Assembly (NCBI RefSeq): GCF_014692505.1
Contig: NZ_JACNYK010000004.1
Location: 1-64,000 of the forward strand
Direction: 5' to 3'
DNA from: Sphingobacterium arenae
Lineage (GTDB): Bacteria; Bacteroidota; Bacteroidia; Sphingobacteriales; Sphingobacteriaceae
DNA: 64,000 nt
In this document: positions 18,061-29,272 of the stretch, piece by piece
Layout: each line of letters starts with the position of its first letter
Position numbering within the stretch: the stretch's first letter is position 1
The notes under the pieces: model-generated
Seen by the model: the letters and a program-made list of their open reading frames with translations, nothing else
Told to the model about the DNA's origin: nothing
Database searches by the model: none
Made by a program: the position numbers and the translations under genes

Positions 18061-21000
18061 TTAGTATTTCATTTCCATCTCGTCTACATAATCCTCGTTT
18101 TCCTCATAGTCAGCTAGCATTAATTCTGCGTAATCTAACTTCTCTTTTTTTCCAAATCTTCTACTGATACTGTCGAATATAGAATACACGACAGGTACGA
18201 CGACTAGTGTCAAGAAAAGAGACGATAAAAGTCCACCGATAATTACGATTGCAAGCCCTCTGTTCATATCCGCGCCATCACCTGTTGCCAATGCAATAGG
18301 TATCATACCGACTACCATCGCAATGGTAGTCATTAGGATCGGACGAAACCGCGCATGGTTTGCGGCTACAAGAGCATCATAGGTGTTGGCCCCAGCGTCT
18401 TTCCGGTGGTTGGCAAAATCTACCAAGAGAATAGCATTTTTTGCTACTAGCCCAATCAACATGATAATACCTAGAATGGTAAAAATATTTAAGGTTTGAT
18501 TGGCTATCGCTAACGCTAGCAGAGCACCGATGAAAGACAATGGAATGGAGAATAATACGACGAAAGGCGTCATAAAGCTGTCGTATAATGCCACCATAAC
18601 CAAATATACTAAAAGGATAGCAGCAATTAATGCGACACCTAATGTACCAAAACCTTCTTCTTGGTTTTCCATATTACCACCCCACATATACGAAACGCCG
18701 GGTTTTAAAGTAAGGGTATTGCCGTCTATCTGATCCTGGATTTTGGTTTCCCATTCGGTTGCCACCGTCCCCACCGGGCGACCGACTACTTGCGCTTGTA
18801 CAGACACCGACGGTGACTTATCTCGTCGCTCTAACAAACTCGGTCCGGAAGCGTAGTTAACATCTGCAAACTGTTCCAATTTGATGTTTTCACCGTCTTG
18901 ATTAATAAAATTTAAGTTTCGGACATCATCAATATTGCCCCGTCCAAATTCGTCATAACGTATGTTGATATCATATTCTGTATCACCTGCACGATATTTC
19001 GTGTCCGTATTTCCGGAAAACGCGGTTTGCATCGTCATACCAACTGTTGCTACGTCTAGCCCTAACCTGTTCATTTTATCCCGATCTACCTCAACGCTGA
19101 TTTCCGGGTTACCGTCTTCGGAGGTCAATTCGACTTCTGATGCACCAGGTATCCCTCGGAGAATATCAGCAAAAGTACGCGCTGTTTCCAATGCGTCTTC
19201 TGGAGAAGCGCCTACGACAGTCATCATCAATGGTGCTTGTTCGGCTCCCATAATACCCATATTAACGGTTTTTAATTTAGCGCCTACTAACACGTTTTCC
19301 ATCTCCCGTTTCAACTTTGCAGAGTAAACCTTCGTGGATTCTGTTTTATTATATCCGGGTTCTAAAATAATATGAATCTCTGCTTTATACTTAGTACCAC
19401 CTACATTCATCATACCGTCAGATGCCTGCCCTACGGTTGTAATCATTCGGTCAATTTCCGACTTCTGTGCTAGATAGTTTTCGGCCTTTTGAACCATAAA
19501 GTTTGTCTGCTCTAAAGAGGCGTCTTTATTGATCTCCATCTGGAGGTAAAACTCTCCTTTATCATTTCCTGGAAAAAAATCGGATCCGATATACCCCATA
19601 CCAACTAACGCAAACGATGCAAATAATAATCCGATGGAAATAAGCAATACGATTACTTTATTCAACCGACGTTTCAAGGACCATTTCAATATACCAGAAA
19701 TCCAGTGTGTTAATGCAGTTAAACCATTTTCAAAACCATGCAGTATTCCACCAAAAAATGATTTCTTATCGATATGCGATAGCTTACCTAAACGCGAATA
19801 CAGCCAAGGTACAATCGTAAATGATACCAGAAACGAAAGCAATGTGGAAACCATTACAGTAACACAGAACTGGCGTAAAATATCGGAGACTAAACCGGAG
19901 GACATAGCGATAGGTAAGAATACGACGACAATAACTAACGTAATTGCTGATACTGTAAACCCAATTTCTTTGGCACCATCAAAAGATGCGCGAACTTTAT
20001 TTTTACCCATCTCCATATGGCGGTGGATATTTTCGATTACTACAATCGCGTCATCCACCAAGATACCCACTACCAACGATAGTCCCAAAAGCGACATCAG
20101 GTTCAGTGTGTACCCTAACATATTTAAGAAGATAAAAGTGGCAATCAACGATAATGGAATAGCTATCACCGCGATAAATGCGTCACGCAAACTATGCAGG
20201 AAGAATAACATGATGAACGCTACTAATGCAATGGCAATCATCAGGTCATGTATCACGTTGTTTGCAGCGGTCAACGTATAGTCGGTCGTATCGTTTGCTA
20301 TGAGAATATTGACACCCTGTGCTTGATAATCTGCATTTACAATGGCAATTTCCTCTTTCACTAATTCCGAAACGGCTACAGCATTGGCATCTGATTGCTT
20401 AAATACCTGCATCAAGATCGTATTTTGTCGATCAATACGAGATATCTTTTCGATATCTTTGATACCATCTTGTACATCCGCAATATCCCGTAAGCGGATA
20501 GCAACTTCATCAGGTGTGGTGATAGGCAAGTCTCGCAGCTCTTCAATACTTGTAAATTTACCTGCCAAACGCAATGTGGTCTGATTGTCTCGCGTACGCA
20601 CATTACCCGTCGGAAAATCGAGGTTAGCTGAAGCAATAGCTTGTTGTACCTGCGAAACAGAAAGGCCGTAACCTTCCAGTTTCTTGGGGTCCACACTGAC
20701 TTGAATTTCACGTTCTTCTCCTCCGATCATATCCACTTTGGCCACCCCATTTATACGGGCAAAAACAGGTTGAATTTTCTGATCTAACAGATCGTATAAA
20801 TCTTTCTCTGATAAATTGGATGTCACCGATAAGTTCATGATTGGCACATCATCCAATGAAAACTTAGATAAAGCCGGTGTTTCAACATCGTCTGGAAATT
20901 CGTTGATGACCGCGTTTATTTTACGCTGCGCATCCGTGAGCAGGAAATTGACATCTGCCCCCGTATTGAGCTGAATCATAACAACAGACACAGATTCCAT

Positions 21001-21252
21001 CGACTTTGACTCGATCTTCTTTACGTTTTCCAGCGAGGCTACAGCATCTTCGACGACTTTTGTTACCGAAGTTTCTACTTCCGACGGGGCCGCTCCGGGA
21101 TATATAGTTTGTACTGTGATAACATTCACCTCAAATTTTGGGACGAGCTCGTACCCCATTTGGCTATAGGAGAATATACCACCAAGCGTTAGTATAATAA
21201 ACAATACGATTATTATACTGGGTCTTTTTATAGATATTTCAGAAATCTTCAT
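18061..21252 (-). CDS. RND efflux pump inner-membrane permease
   Basis: Proton-driven resistance-nodulation-division transporter of 1063 residues, related to AcrB/MexB. It starts MKISEISIKRPSIIIVLFIILTLGG, the usual first membrane helix. The duplicated architecture of two periplasmic loops and two six-helix blocks is complete, with GLSLVVGILVDDAIVVIENIHRHME in the first half (TM4 aspartates) and LIGLVAKNAILLVDFANHR in the second. The C-terminus ends in a short acidic tail. It forms a tripartite pump with the membrane fusion protein and TolC-type gene directly upstream, with a 12-bp gap to the former. Substrates are unknown; a TetR regulator heads the operon. Confidence 0.95.
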   Translation of the reverse strand: MKISEISIKRPSIIIVLFIILTLGGIFSYSQMGYELVPKFEVNVITVQTIYPGAAPSEVETSVTKVVEDAVASLENVKKIESKSMESVSVVMIQLNTGADVNFLLTDAQRKINAVINEFPDDVETPALSKFSLDDVPIMNLSVTSNLSEKDLYDLLDQKIQPVFARINGVAKVDMIGGEEREIQVSVDPKKLEGYGLSVSQVQQAIASANLDFPTGNVRTRDNQTTLRLAGKFTSIEELRDLPITTPDEVAIRLRDIADVQDGIKDIEKISRIDRQNTILMQVFKQSDANAVAVSELVKEEIAIVNADYQAQGVNILIANDTTDYTLTAANNVIHDLMIAIALVAFIMLFFLHSLRDAFIAVIAIPLSLIATFIFLNMLGYTLNLMSLLGLSLVVGILVDDAIVVIENIHRHMEMGKNKVRASFDGAKEIGFTVSAITLVIVVVFLPIAMSSGLVSDILRQFCVTVMVSTLLSFLVSFTIVPWLYSRLGKLSHIDKKSFFGGILHGFENGLTALTHWISGILKWSLKRRLNKVIVLLISIGLLFASFALVGMGYIGSDFFPGNDKGEFYLQMEINKDASLEQTNFMVQKAENYLAQKSEIDRMITTVGQASDGMMNVGGTKYKAEIHIILEPGYNKTESTKVYSAKLKREMENVLVGAKLKTVNMGIMGAEQAPLMMTVVGASPEDALETARTFADILRGIPGASEVELTSEDGNPEISVEVDRDKMNRLGLDVATVGMTMQTAFSGNTDTKYRAGDTEYDINIRYDEFGRGNIDDVRNLNFINQDGENIKLEQFADVNYASGPSLLERRDKSPSVSVQAQVVGRPVGTVATEWETKIQDQIDGNTLTLKPGVSYMWGGNMENQEEGFGTLGVALIAAILLVYLVMVALYDSFMTPFVVLFSIPLSFIGALLALAIANQTLNIFTILGIIMLIGLVAKNAILLVDFANHRKDAGANTYDALVAANHARFRPILMTTIAMVVGMIPIALATGDGADMNRGLAIVIIGGLLSSLFLTLVVVPVVYSIFDSISRRFGKKEKLDYAELMLADYEENEDYVDEMEMKY

Positions 21253-21264
21253 GGAGAGGTTTTT

Positions 21265-22323
21265 TTACTTAATAATTTCCACCGGTGTCCCCTCTAAGAG
21301 GTTGATTTGTCCAGAAGTTACAACCACTGTACCTTTTTCCAATCCCGACACCACTTCAATATAGTCTCCGAAACTCCTTCCGGACACGACATTTTTCAAT
21401 ATTGCTTTTCCATCTTCTATGGCAAATATTTGATTAGAACTCACACTTCCTACAAACGCATTACGTGGTACAACCAATGCATTGACAGCTTGTTCGCTCC
21501 CGAAATAAGCTGTGCCGTACATCCCGGCTTTCAAATCATTATTGGCATTATTTTTAATTTCCAACTCGACGGGAAAGTTCAAACTACCATCGGCTTTTGG
21601 AGCAATAAAAGTAACGGTGCCATAAAAGGTTTGATTTGGCAGTACCGGCGATTCTACCTTAACACGTTGTCCTAATTTCGTCTGTCCTATATTTTTTTCG
21701 TCAACATTTATTTTCAATTTTAACGTTGAAACATTTACCACTTCAAAGAGTTCCGCACCAGGGTTCACGTAAGAGCCTGGTTCAATATTTCTTTTGTTGA
21801 TCACACCTGCAAAAGAAGCGGTGATGTTAACATCAGACGCAGATAATTGTGCGGATTTCAAATTGTTTTTGGCGTTTTCTAACTGCAGCTTCACTTGATC
21901 CAGCTGTTGCTGCGTGACGCCTCCCGTTGCAAATGCGCTTTCGAAACGAGCAACTTCCGCTTCGGCGTTATTAAAAGTAGCTTGTGCATTGGTCACGTTA
22001 ACATTTTGCTTATCTCCATCAATGACCGCAAGAGTCTGGCCCGCTTTTACATAGGCGCCCTCTTTTACGAGTACACGCACGACTTTACCAGAAGCTTCTG
22101 CGGATAACATGACTTCTTGCTGCGGCGCGAATACGCCGTTTGTTATATATTGTGTATTTACGTCTTTAAAATCTGCTGTATCGGCACGAACGGCCACCGC
22201 TGCGTTTTGAATAGCTACTGTAGCCGTATCGGCTTCGTTCTTGGCTTTGTTTTGATTCAAAATAAACACTATTCCTGCTAACGCTGCAGCAATGATGATT
22301 ACCGTTATAATTACCCGTTTCAT
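21265..22323 (-). CDS. RND efflux membrane fusion protein
   Basis: Periplasmic adaptor of the HlyD/AcrA family, 352 residues. The N-terminal helix (IITVIIIAAALAGIVFILNQ) anchors it in the inner membrane. The lipoyl-like half motifs are VLSAEASGKVVRVLVKEGAYVKAGQTLAVID and ITASFAGVINKRNIEPGSYVNPG, separated by a coiled-coil hairpin (about 108-150). The beta-barrel and membrane-proximal domains follow (VVPRNAFVG). It bridges the permease and the TolC-type channel. It lies between those genes in a tight same-strand operon. Confidence 0.95.
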   Translation of the reverse strand: MKRVIITVIIIAAALAGIVFILNQNKAKNEADTATVAIQNAAVAVRADTADFKDVNTQYITNGVFAPQQEVMLSAEASGKVVRVLVKEGAYVKAGQTLAVIDGDKQNVNVTNAQATFNNAEAEVARFESAFATGGVTQQQLDQVKLQLENAKNNLKSAQLSASDVNITASFAGVINKRNIEPGSYVNPGAELFEVVNVSTLKLKINVDEKNIGQTKLGQRVKVESPVLPNQTFYGTVTFIAPKADGSLNFPVELEIKNNANNDLKAGMYGTAYFGSEQAVNALVVPRNAFVGSVSSNQIFAIEDGKAILKNVVSGRSFGDYIEVVSGLEKGTVVVTSGQINLLEGTPVEIIK

Positions 22324-22348
22324 ATTTGATCTGTATAAAGTAAGTTGA

Positions 22349-23680
22349 TTATTCGTTGATTAATGTTCTTAAATTTCCGTTTGCTTTGATAAGCTGCACC
22401 TCTGCTAATTTATAATCCAACAAGGAGGTATTCAGGTTTGTTTCTGCATCAGCCAAGGCTTTTTCTGCATCTAACAAATCTGTTAATGTAGCCAAACCGT
22501 TATTGTAATTGTTTTGGGTGTCGCTCAAGACCTCTTCGGCAAGTGTCACGTTTCTGCGATTAGCATCTACCGTTAGTAAGCTGTTCCTTATTTGGGTTTT
22601 CGCATTTTCATTCGCAAGGGAAATACCTAGTTTCGTATCTTCTAATGTAACTCGCGCTTTCCGAATATCAATATCCGCTTGATTAATCCGAGCTTTTGTT
22701 GCTCCTCCTGTAAAAATTGGAATCGATAAGTTCAAACCAATACTGGATGTTTTTGGCCACATAAAATCTCCTCCAATCGGAAATCCCTGACCAAAACCAT
22801 TAAATCCAAAGTCGGTTCCCAACGACAGCGTGGGGTACAAACTTGCCTTTTCCGCCTTTTTATTCAATTCGTATAACGCGATTTGCTTCTCGCTCAAAAG
22901 AACTTCTGATCTGTTTTCAATATTATTGGTTTCTAATGAAATAGCTGGATTGATTTCAAATGTTTCTTCAGGCAGTTCAATACCCATCTCCATTGGCATA
23001 CCAATCGCAAATTTCAACGCATTTTCTTTGAGCTGTAACGCGCTTTGTATTTGTTTTTTTTGCGATTCCAGATTATTTACTGCCACCGATAATCGATCCA
23101 AATCAATCTTTTTGGCGAGACCGGCAGCGACCATACCGTCAATGATTTTTTGCGTTTTACTGGTGTTATCTAAATTATTCTGAATAGTTTGTAATTGCAA
23201 TTGCGTTTGGAAAATGTCGTAATACGCGTTGGATACATTTTCAATCAGTTGCTCATCTGTTAATTGGGCGTTCAGCTGATAAAATTCTCGCGTGGTCTTA
23301 GCTGCTTTCAACCCCGTGAAAAGAGATTGATTAAACAATTGTTGGTTTAATGAAACGACTGCGGATGAGTTCCATGGAAGCCCCATCTTTGCGGTGAGCA
23401 CTTCTCCTCCCATATCGATTACCATCTCAGGAATAAGAATATTGTATTTTAAGGTCCCCGATGCATTAATTTGCGGTAACGCTCCTGCACGGACTTCATC
23501 AATCTGATATTGCGCATTTTCAACTTCCAGCTTAGCTGTTTTAGCTTCTGCTTTATTTTCGAGCGCATATTTTATCGCTTCTTGTAGCGTAAGTGTCTGT
23601 TGTGCCTGAAGAGGGTTTATATGCAGCAATAAACCGACAGCTAGAACACCTAAATATTTAAATCTCATTTTTGAAAACAT
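22349..23680 (-). CDS. TolC-like outer-membrane efflux channel
   Basis: Outer-membrane factor of 443 residues with a cleavable signal peptide (about 1-26, ending LQAQ). Two OEP repeats of long amphipathic helices are visible, for example LTLQEAIKYALENKAEAKTAKLEVENAQYQI and, in the second half, YNNGLATLTDLLDAEKALADAETNLNTSLLDYKLAEVQL. It should form the trimeric exit duct of the pump encoded by the two genes downstream. Only 11 bp separate it from the tetR-type gene upstream. Confidence 0.95.
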   Translation of the reverse strand: MFSKMRFKYLGVLAVGLLLHINPLQAQQTLTLQEAIKYALENKAEAKTAKLEVENAQYQIDEVRAGALPQINASGTLKYNILIPEMVIDMGGEVLTAKMGLPWNSSAVVSLNQQLFNQSLFTGLKAAKTTREFYQLNAQLTDEQLIENVSNAYYDIFQTQLQLQTIQNNLDNTSKTQKIIDGMVAAGLAKKIDLDRLSVAVNNLESQKKQIQSALQLKENALKFAIGMPMEMGIELPEETFEINPAISLETNNIENRSEVLLSEKQIALYELNKKAEKASLYPTLSLGTDFGFNGFGQGFPIGGDFMWPKTSSIGLNLSIPIFTGGATKARINQADIDIRKARVTLEDTKLGISLANENAKTQIRNSLLTVDANRRNVTLAEEVLSDTQNNYNNGLATLTDLLDAEKALADAETNLNTSLLDYKLAEVQLIKANGNLRTLINE

Positions 23681-23691
23681 GATTTGTAAAA

Positions 23692-24297
23692 CTAATTTTT
23701 CTCTTTTATTTTATTACTGAATATAAATTTTGTCGCTTTCTTTTGACTCTCTAAAATATCATCCACATTCCCTGCATTGGGCATCCCGGAAATCGTATCG
23801 GACACACTGCGGAGCAGACTCAATCCTGCCATAATTTCTGTGTAAGAAGTTGCCGCTTCGTCAATAGCATACACATCTATTTCACCATTTTCTGCGGCGC
23901 GCGCCAGTAAATCGCCTACTATTTCTATGTTCTTATAATGAAATCGTTCCAAAAGTGTACCGATCCCCTGTCCTTTAATCCATTCGAGGTTTTCGTTGAT
24001 ATGGAGAACATAATAGTCCTTTAAAAAGTTTGCCCTTACCTCCAATAGCTTACATAGGATGTCCACTATATCGCCATTATATTGAATAAGCACCTCATGT
24101 TGCTGTGTAAAAATCTCGTCCGATATGTAAGCAAGGACGTCTTTTATGAGCGCATTTTTGTCAGGATAGTAGTAATACAAGTTGGCTTTAGTGATATTCA
24201 AGTCAATAGCAATCTCGCTCATCGTCGTTTTATTAAAACCATAATGTGAAAATCGCTTGAGCGCTGCCTGAACAATCTGTTCCTTTTTACGATCCAT
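23692..24297 (-). CDS. TetR family transcriptional regulator
   Basis: DNA-binding repressor of 201 residues. The N-terminal helix-turn-helix reads KEQIVQAALKRFSHYGFNKTTMSEIAIDLNITKANLYYYYPDKNALI, a standard TetR motif. The C-terminal ligand domain is not recognisable in detail. As first gene of a tetR-tolC-mfp-rnd operon it probably represses its own transcript and is released by a pump substrate; this is inference from position. No operator was identified with confidence upstream. Confidence 0.93.
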   Translation of the reverse strand: MDRKKEQIVQAALKRFSHYGFNKTTMSEIAIDLNITKANLYYYYPDKNALIKDVLAYISDEIFTQQHEVLIQYNGDIVDILCKLLEVRANFLKDYYVLHINENLEWIKGQGIGTLLERFHYKNIEIVGDLLARAAENGEIDVYAIDEAATSYTEIMAGLSLLRSVSDTISGMPNAGNVDDILESQKKATKFIFSNKIKEKN

Positions 24298-24427
24298 TCT
24301 TAACCTTTATACTTTTTGACTTTTCTCTAAAAACGTTCAAAAGTAAAAAAACAAAATGAAACGGCAAGAAACAATTTATCAAGAAATTGTAATCTTACTG
24401 TAAATTAAGTTATAGCTATGAATAACG

Positions 24428-25090
24428 TTACATAATATTAACTTGCTTCTGGAATTTACGTTTATCGAATTTGTACAGTCTGGCGGCGCGATATGAAACT
24501 CCTTTTTGAACCTCAGGCAATTCTTTAAGGAATCCGGCATTAGCGATTTTTTTTCGAAAATTACGCTTATCAAGGGTTTTTCCTAAAATAGCTTCATATA
24601 CCTGTTGTAATTGCGTCAACGTAAATTTTTCGGGAAGAAGCTCATACACTGCACTGGAGTAATTAATGGTATGTTTTAGTTTTTGAAGACTTTGCTGTAC
24701 AATTTTAGCATGGTCAAAAGCTAATTCAGGTAGTTGATTTATCGCAAACCACTTCGCCTGTCGCATATAGGAAGTCCTTGGTTTAATTTTGGATTTTACA
24801 TCTTCGTATTTTACAATAGTGGAGAAAGCAACCGTCAATATACGTCCTTCTGGATGACGTTTGGCATCGGCAAATGCGCCCAGTTGTTCCATGAAAATGT
24901 CCTTTAGCCCCGTGTGTTCATATAGGATACGTTTTACTGCATCTTCCATTTCTTCGTCTTTTTCGACAAAGAAACCCGGCAGAGCCCACCAATCTTTATA
25001 GGGGTATACACTTCTTTCGGTTAACAATAACTGAAGCTTACCTTCGTTAAAACTATATATTACGCAGTCTATAGTGAAATGAGTTTGCAA
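24428..25090 (-). CDS. NrtR/AraR-like Nudix-domain transcriptional regulator
   Basis: Protein of 220 residues with an N-terminal Nudix fold (1-140) and a C-terminal winged helix (about 150-215, LTQLQQVYEAILGKTLDKRNFRKKIANAGFL). This is the layout of NrtR and the Bacteroides AraR-type regulators. The Nudix box runs from LPGFFVEKDEEMEDAVKR to ILYEHTGL, where consensus GX5EX7REUXEEXGU expects R-E-U-x-E-E. Residues 54-59 are R-I-L-Y-E-H, so two of the catalytic glutamates are replaced and hydrolase activity is unlikely. It is divergent from pfkA, with a palindromic motif (25165-25179) in between, suggesting control of glycolysis. The ligand, perhaps a sugar or nucleotide derivative, is unknown. 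Confidence 0.85.
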   Translation of the reverse strand: MQTHFTIDCVIYSFNEGKLQLLLTERSVYPYKDWWALPGFFVEKDEEMEDAVKRILYEHTGLKDIFMEQLGAFADAKRHPEGRILTVAFSTIVKYEDVKSKIKPRTSYMRQAKWFAINQLPELAFDHAKIVQQSLQKLKHTINYSSAVYELLPEKFTLTQLQQVYEAILGKTLDKRNFRKKIANAGFLKELPEVQKGVSYRAARLYKFDKRKFQKQVNIM

Positions 25091-25164
25091 AATAATCTGA
25101 TTTTTTAATCAATATTCATCAATATTATCACAATAATCCAAAAAAAACAAAAAAAAATTTAATA

Positions 25165-25179
25165 GTGTAAAAAATACAC
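25165..25179. promoter_or_regulatory. Candidate operator GTGTA-N5-TACAC at pfkA
   Basis: GTGTAAAAAATACAC is a palindrome with 5-bp arms lying just upstream of the pfkA -7 box, between the Nudix regulator gene and pfkA. Near-identical copies lie upstream of fbaA (49019-49033) and in the promoter of a short RNA (35721-35735). Binding by the adjacent Nudix regulator is inferred. Confidence 0.5.
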
Positions 25180-25181
25180 AC

Positions 25182-25189
25182 TATATTCG
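25182..25189 (+). promoter_or_regulatory. pfkA promoter -7 box
   Basis: TATATTCG, one mismatch from TAnnTTTG, ends 11 bp before the pfkA ATG, so the leader would be very short. The palindrome GTGTA-N5-TACAC ends 2 bp upstream and would overlap bound polymerase. Confidence 0.5.
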
Positions 25190-25200
25190 TAGAACCTAAA

Positions 25201-26196
25201 ATGAGTAATCGAGTGAGAAAAATAACTAGAGTAGGCGTTTTTACATCTGGGGGAGATGCCCCAGGAATGAACGCTGCTATCCGCGCTGTTGTGAGAACAG
25301 CGCTATACAATGATAAAAAAGTTACCGGTATTTATCATGGCTATCAAGGCATGATTGACAATACGATGTTTGATATGGACAGCCGAACGGTTAGCTCTAT
25401 TATACAGATGGGAGGTACTGTTCTAAAAACAGCCCGTTGCATGGAATTTAAAACACCTGAAGGACGTGCAAAAGCGTATGAAAATGTTCGGACCGCCGGT
25501 ATTGATGCTTTGGTAGCGATCGGTGGCGACGGTACCTTTACCGGTGCAGAGATATTTTCGCGTGAATTTGACATTCCCGTGATGTGTATCCCGGGAACTA
25601 TCGATAATGATTTGAATGGTACGGACCTAACCATTGGTTATGACACCGCAAATAATACCGTTATTGAAGCGATTGATAAAATCCGCGATACGGCAGCTTC
25701 TCATAATCGCTTGTTTTTTATTGAGGTCATGGGACGTGATTCAGGGTGCATTGCGCTGAATGCGGGCGTGGCAGGCGGTGCAGAAGCTATCCTTCTTCCA
25801 GAAAAGGATACAGCCATTGACGAACTCATTGAGATGCTAGCTCATGCTGCGGACCGAAAAAAATCGTCTATGATTGTGATTGTTGCAGAAGGTGATAAAA
25901 ACGGAGGGGCAAATAACGTAGCAAAACGTGTTCATGAAAAATTTGGTTATTATGACACAAAAGTTAGTATATTAGGACATTTACAACGAGGGGGGGCACC
26001 CAGTAGTGCCGACAGGGTATTGGCCACTCGTATGGGCTATTCGGCTGTTAATGAACTTTTAAAAGGTAATACAAGGGCTACTATTGGGATCCGAGGTTCG
26101 GAAATGGTTACCACACCTTTGGAAGAAGCACTAAGTAAAAAAGAACTAAAACTTAACGAAGACCTTGTGGAAATTGCAAAAATAATGGCCTTATAA
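25201..26196 (+). CDS. pfkA: ATP-dependent 6-phosphofructokinase
   Basis: Glycolytic enzyme phosphorylating fructose 6-phosphate to fructose 1,6-bisphosphate in the cytoplasm. It has 331 residues, close to the bacterial PfkA length. Conserved motifs are GVFTSGGDAPGMNAAIRAVVR (ATP loop), AIGGDGTFTGAE, PGTIDNDLNGTD with the catalytic aspartates, FIEVMGRDSGCIAL and LGHLQRGGAPSSADR. It starts a three-gene cluster with a BadF-like gene and gapA, and is divergent from the Nudix regulator. Confidence 0.97.
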   Translation: MSNRVRKITRVGVFTSGGDAPGMNAAIRAVVRTALYNDKKVTGIYHGYQGMIDNTMFDMDSRTVSSIIQMGGTVLKTARCMEFKTPEGRAKAYENVRTAGIDALVAIGGDGTFTGAEIFSREFDIPVMCIPGTIDNDLNGTDLTIGYDTANNTVIEAIDKIRDTAASHNRLFFIEVMGRDSGCIALNAGVAGGAEAILLPEKDTAIDELIEMLAHAADRKKSSMIVIVAEGDKNGGANNVAKRVHEKFGYYDTKVSILGHLQRGGAPSSADRVLATRMGYSAVNELLKGNTRATIGIRGSEMVTTPLEEALSKKELKLNEDLVEIAKIMAL

Positions 26197-26262
26197 GAAT
26201 TCATTTTTTATTTTTGGTTTTTAAATGGGTTTTAGTCCATTCATCTTTAGATATTTTGTATA

Positions 26263-28115
<1,853 letters not shown>

Positions 28116-28130
28116 ACACCAAATAGAATA

Positions 28131-28156
28131 GAAAAAAGGCTCGAGAGCCTTTTTTC
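28131..28156. terminator. Bidirectional terminator of gapA and mnmA
   Basis: GAAAAAAGGCT pairs with AGCCTTTTTTC around CGAG. The A and T runs serve both strands, and the hairpin touches the mnmA stop codon at 28156. Confidence 0.85.
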
Positions 28157-29247
28157 TATTTCATTAGAAAACCACCTCCCAATAAATCATTACCTTCATA
28201 GAAAACAGCCGATTGCCCGGGGGCGATGCCTTTAACCCGATGAGCGAAATCCACCTGCATTACGTTTCCTTTTTGTGTTATAGTAGATTGCGCACCAGCG
28301 TCCTTATACCTTATTTTTGTTATCGCTTCAATCGATTGCTCTATAGAGGCGTACTTGATTAAGTTAATGTCGCGTACAAGAGCATGTGATTTTTCCAATT
28401 CATGTTCCTCGCCTAGCATTACCGTATTGCTCTCCGGTAGTATTTCGATCACAAACATAGGTTTGCCCAATGCTATACCCAATCCTTTACGTTGACCGAT
28501 GGTGAAATAAGGATAACCAATATGTTGCCCTACCACTGTACCATCAGATAACACAAAATTTCCTGGTCCGATTTCATCGTCTAGTGTAGGACGTTTATGA
28601 CGTAAAAATGCCCGATAATCGTTGTCTGGCACAAAACAAATCTCATAGCTTTCTGATTTCTTGGCCAGTTCCTCCTGCCCCATTTCCAAAGCCATTTGAC
28701 GGATCTCCTGTTTAGTAAAACCGCCTAACGGAAACTGTGTCCGTGCGAGGTTTTCTTGCGATACCCCCCATAGCACATAAGATTGATCTTTATTTTCATC
28801 TTGCCCTTTGGAAATAACGTATCTTCCATTATCATGTAAACGGATGTTCGCATAGTGTCCGGTTGCGATAAATTCGCAGTCAAGCTTGTCTGCTCGCTTC
28901 ATCAATGCAGACCATTTGATGTGGGTGTTACAAAGGACACAAGGATTAGGCGTCCGTCCGGCGATATACTCATCAACGAAATTATCGATAACAAAATCGC
29001 CAAATTCATCCCGTATATCCAATATATAGTGCGGGAACCCAAGCCCTACAGCTAATGCCCTAGCATCGTTTATACTATCTAAGCTACAGCACCCTGTTTC
29101 CTTGGACGATCCACCGGCTGAAGCGTAATCCCACGTTTTCATAGTGATGCCGATAACTTCATAGCCCTGCTCATGTAACATAATGGCCGCCACGGAACTA
29201 TCTACTCCACCACTCATCGCGACCAACACCCTGCCTTTTTTACTCAT
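28156..29247 (-). CDS. mnmA: tRNA-specific 2-thiouridylase MnmA
   Basis: Adds sulfur to the wobble uridine of tRNA-Lys, -Glu and -Gln, using ATP and a sulfur relay. It has 363 residues. The PP-loop is VAMSGGVDSSVAAIML. The catalytic cysteines lie in NPCVLCNTHIKW and SYEICFVPDND, both conserved. RKGLGIALG and the C-terminal beta domain (APGQSAVFYEGNDLLGGG) complete the family pattern. A TATCTTTG box lies 18 bp upstream of the start on the same strand. Confidence 0.97.
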   Translation of the reverse strand: MSKKGRVLVAMSGGVDSSVAAIMLHEQGYEVIGITMKTWDYASAGGSSKETGCCSLDSINDARALAVGLGFPHYILDIRDEFGDFVIDNFVDEYIAGRTPNPCVLCNTHIKWSALMKRADKLDCEFIATGHYANIRLHDNGRYVISKGQDENKDQSYVLWGVSQENLARTQFPLGGFTKQEIRQMALEMGQEELAKKSESYEICFVPDNDYRAFLRHKRPTLDDEIGPGNFVLSDGTVVGQHIGYPYFTIGQRKGLGIALGKPMFVIEILPESNTVMLGEEHELEKSHALVRDINLIKYASIEQSIEAITKIRYKDAGAQSTITQKGNVMQVDFAHRVKGIAPGQSAVFYEGNDLLGGGFLMK

Positions 29248-29264
29248 ATTAATTTTGTGAGATG

Positions 29265-29272
29265 CAAAGATA
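29265..29272 (-). promoter_or_regulatory. mnmA promoter -7 box
   Basis: On the minus strand this reads TATCTTTG, a full match to TAnnTTTG, 17 bp upstream of the mnmA ATG. No good -33 element was seen. Confidence 0.5.
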
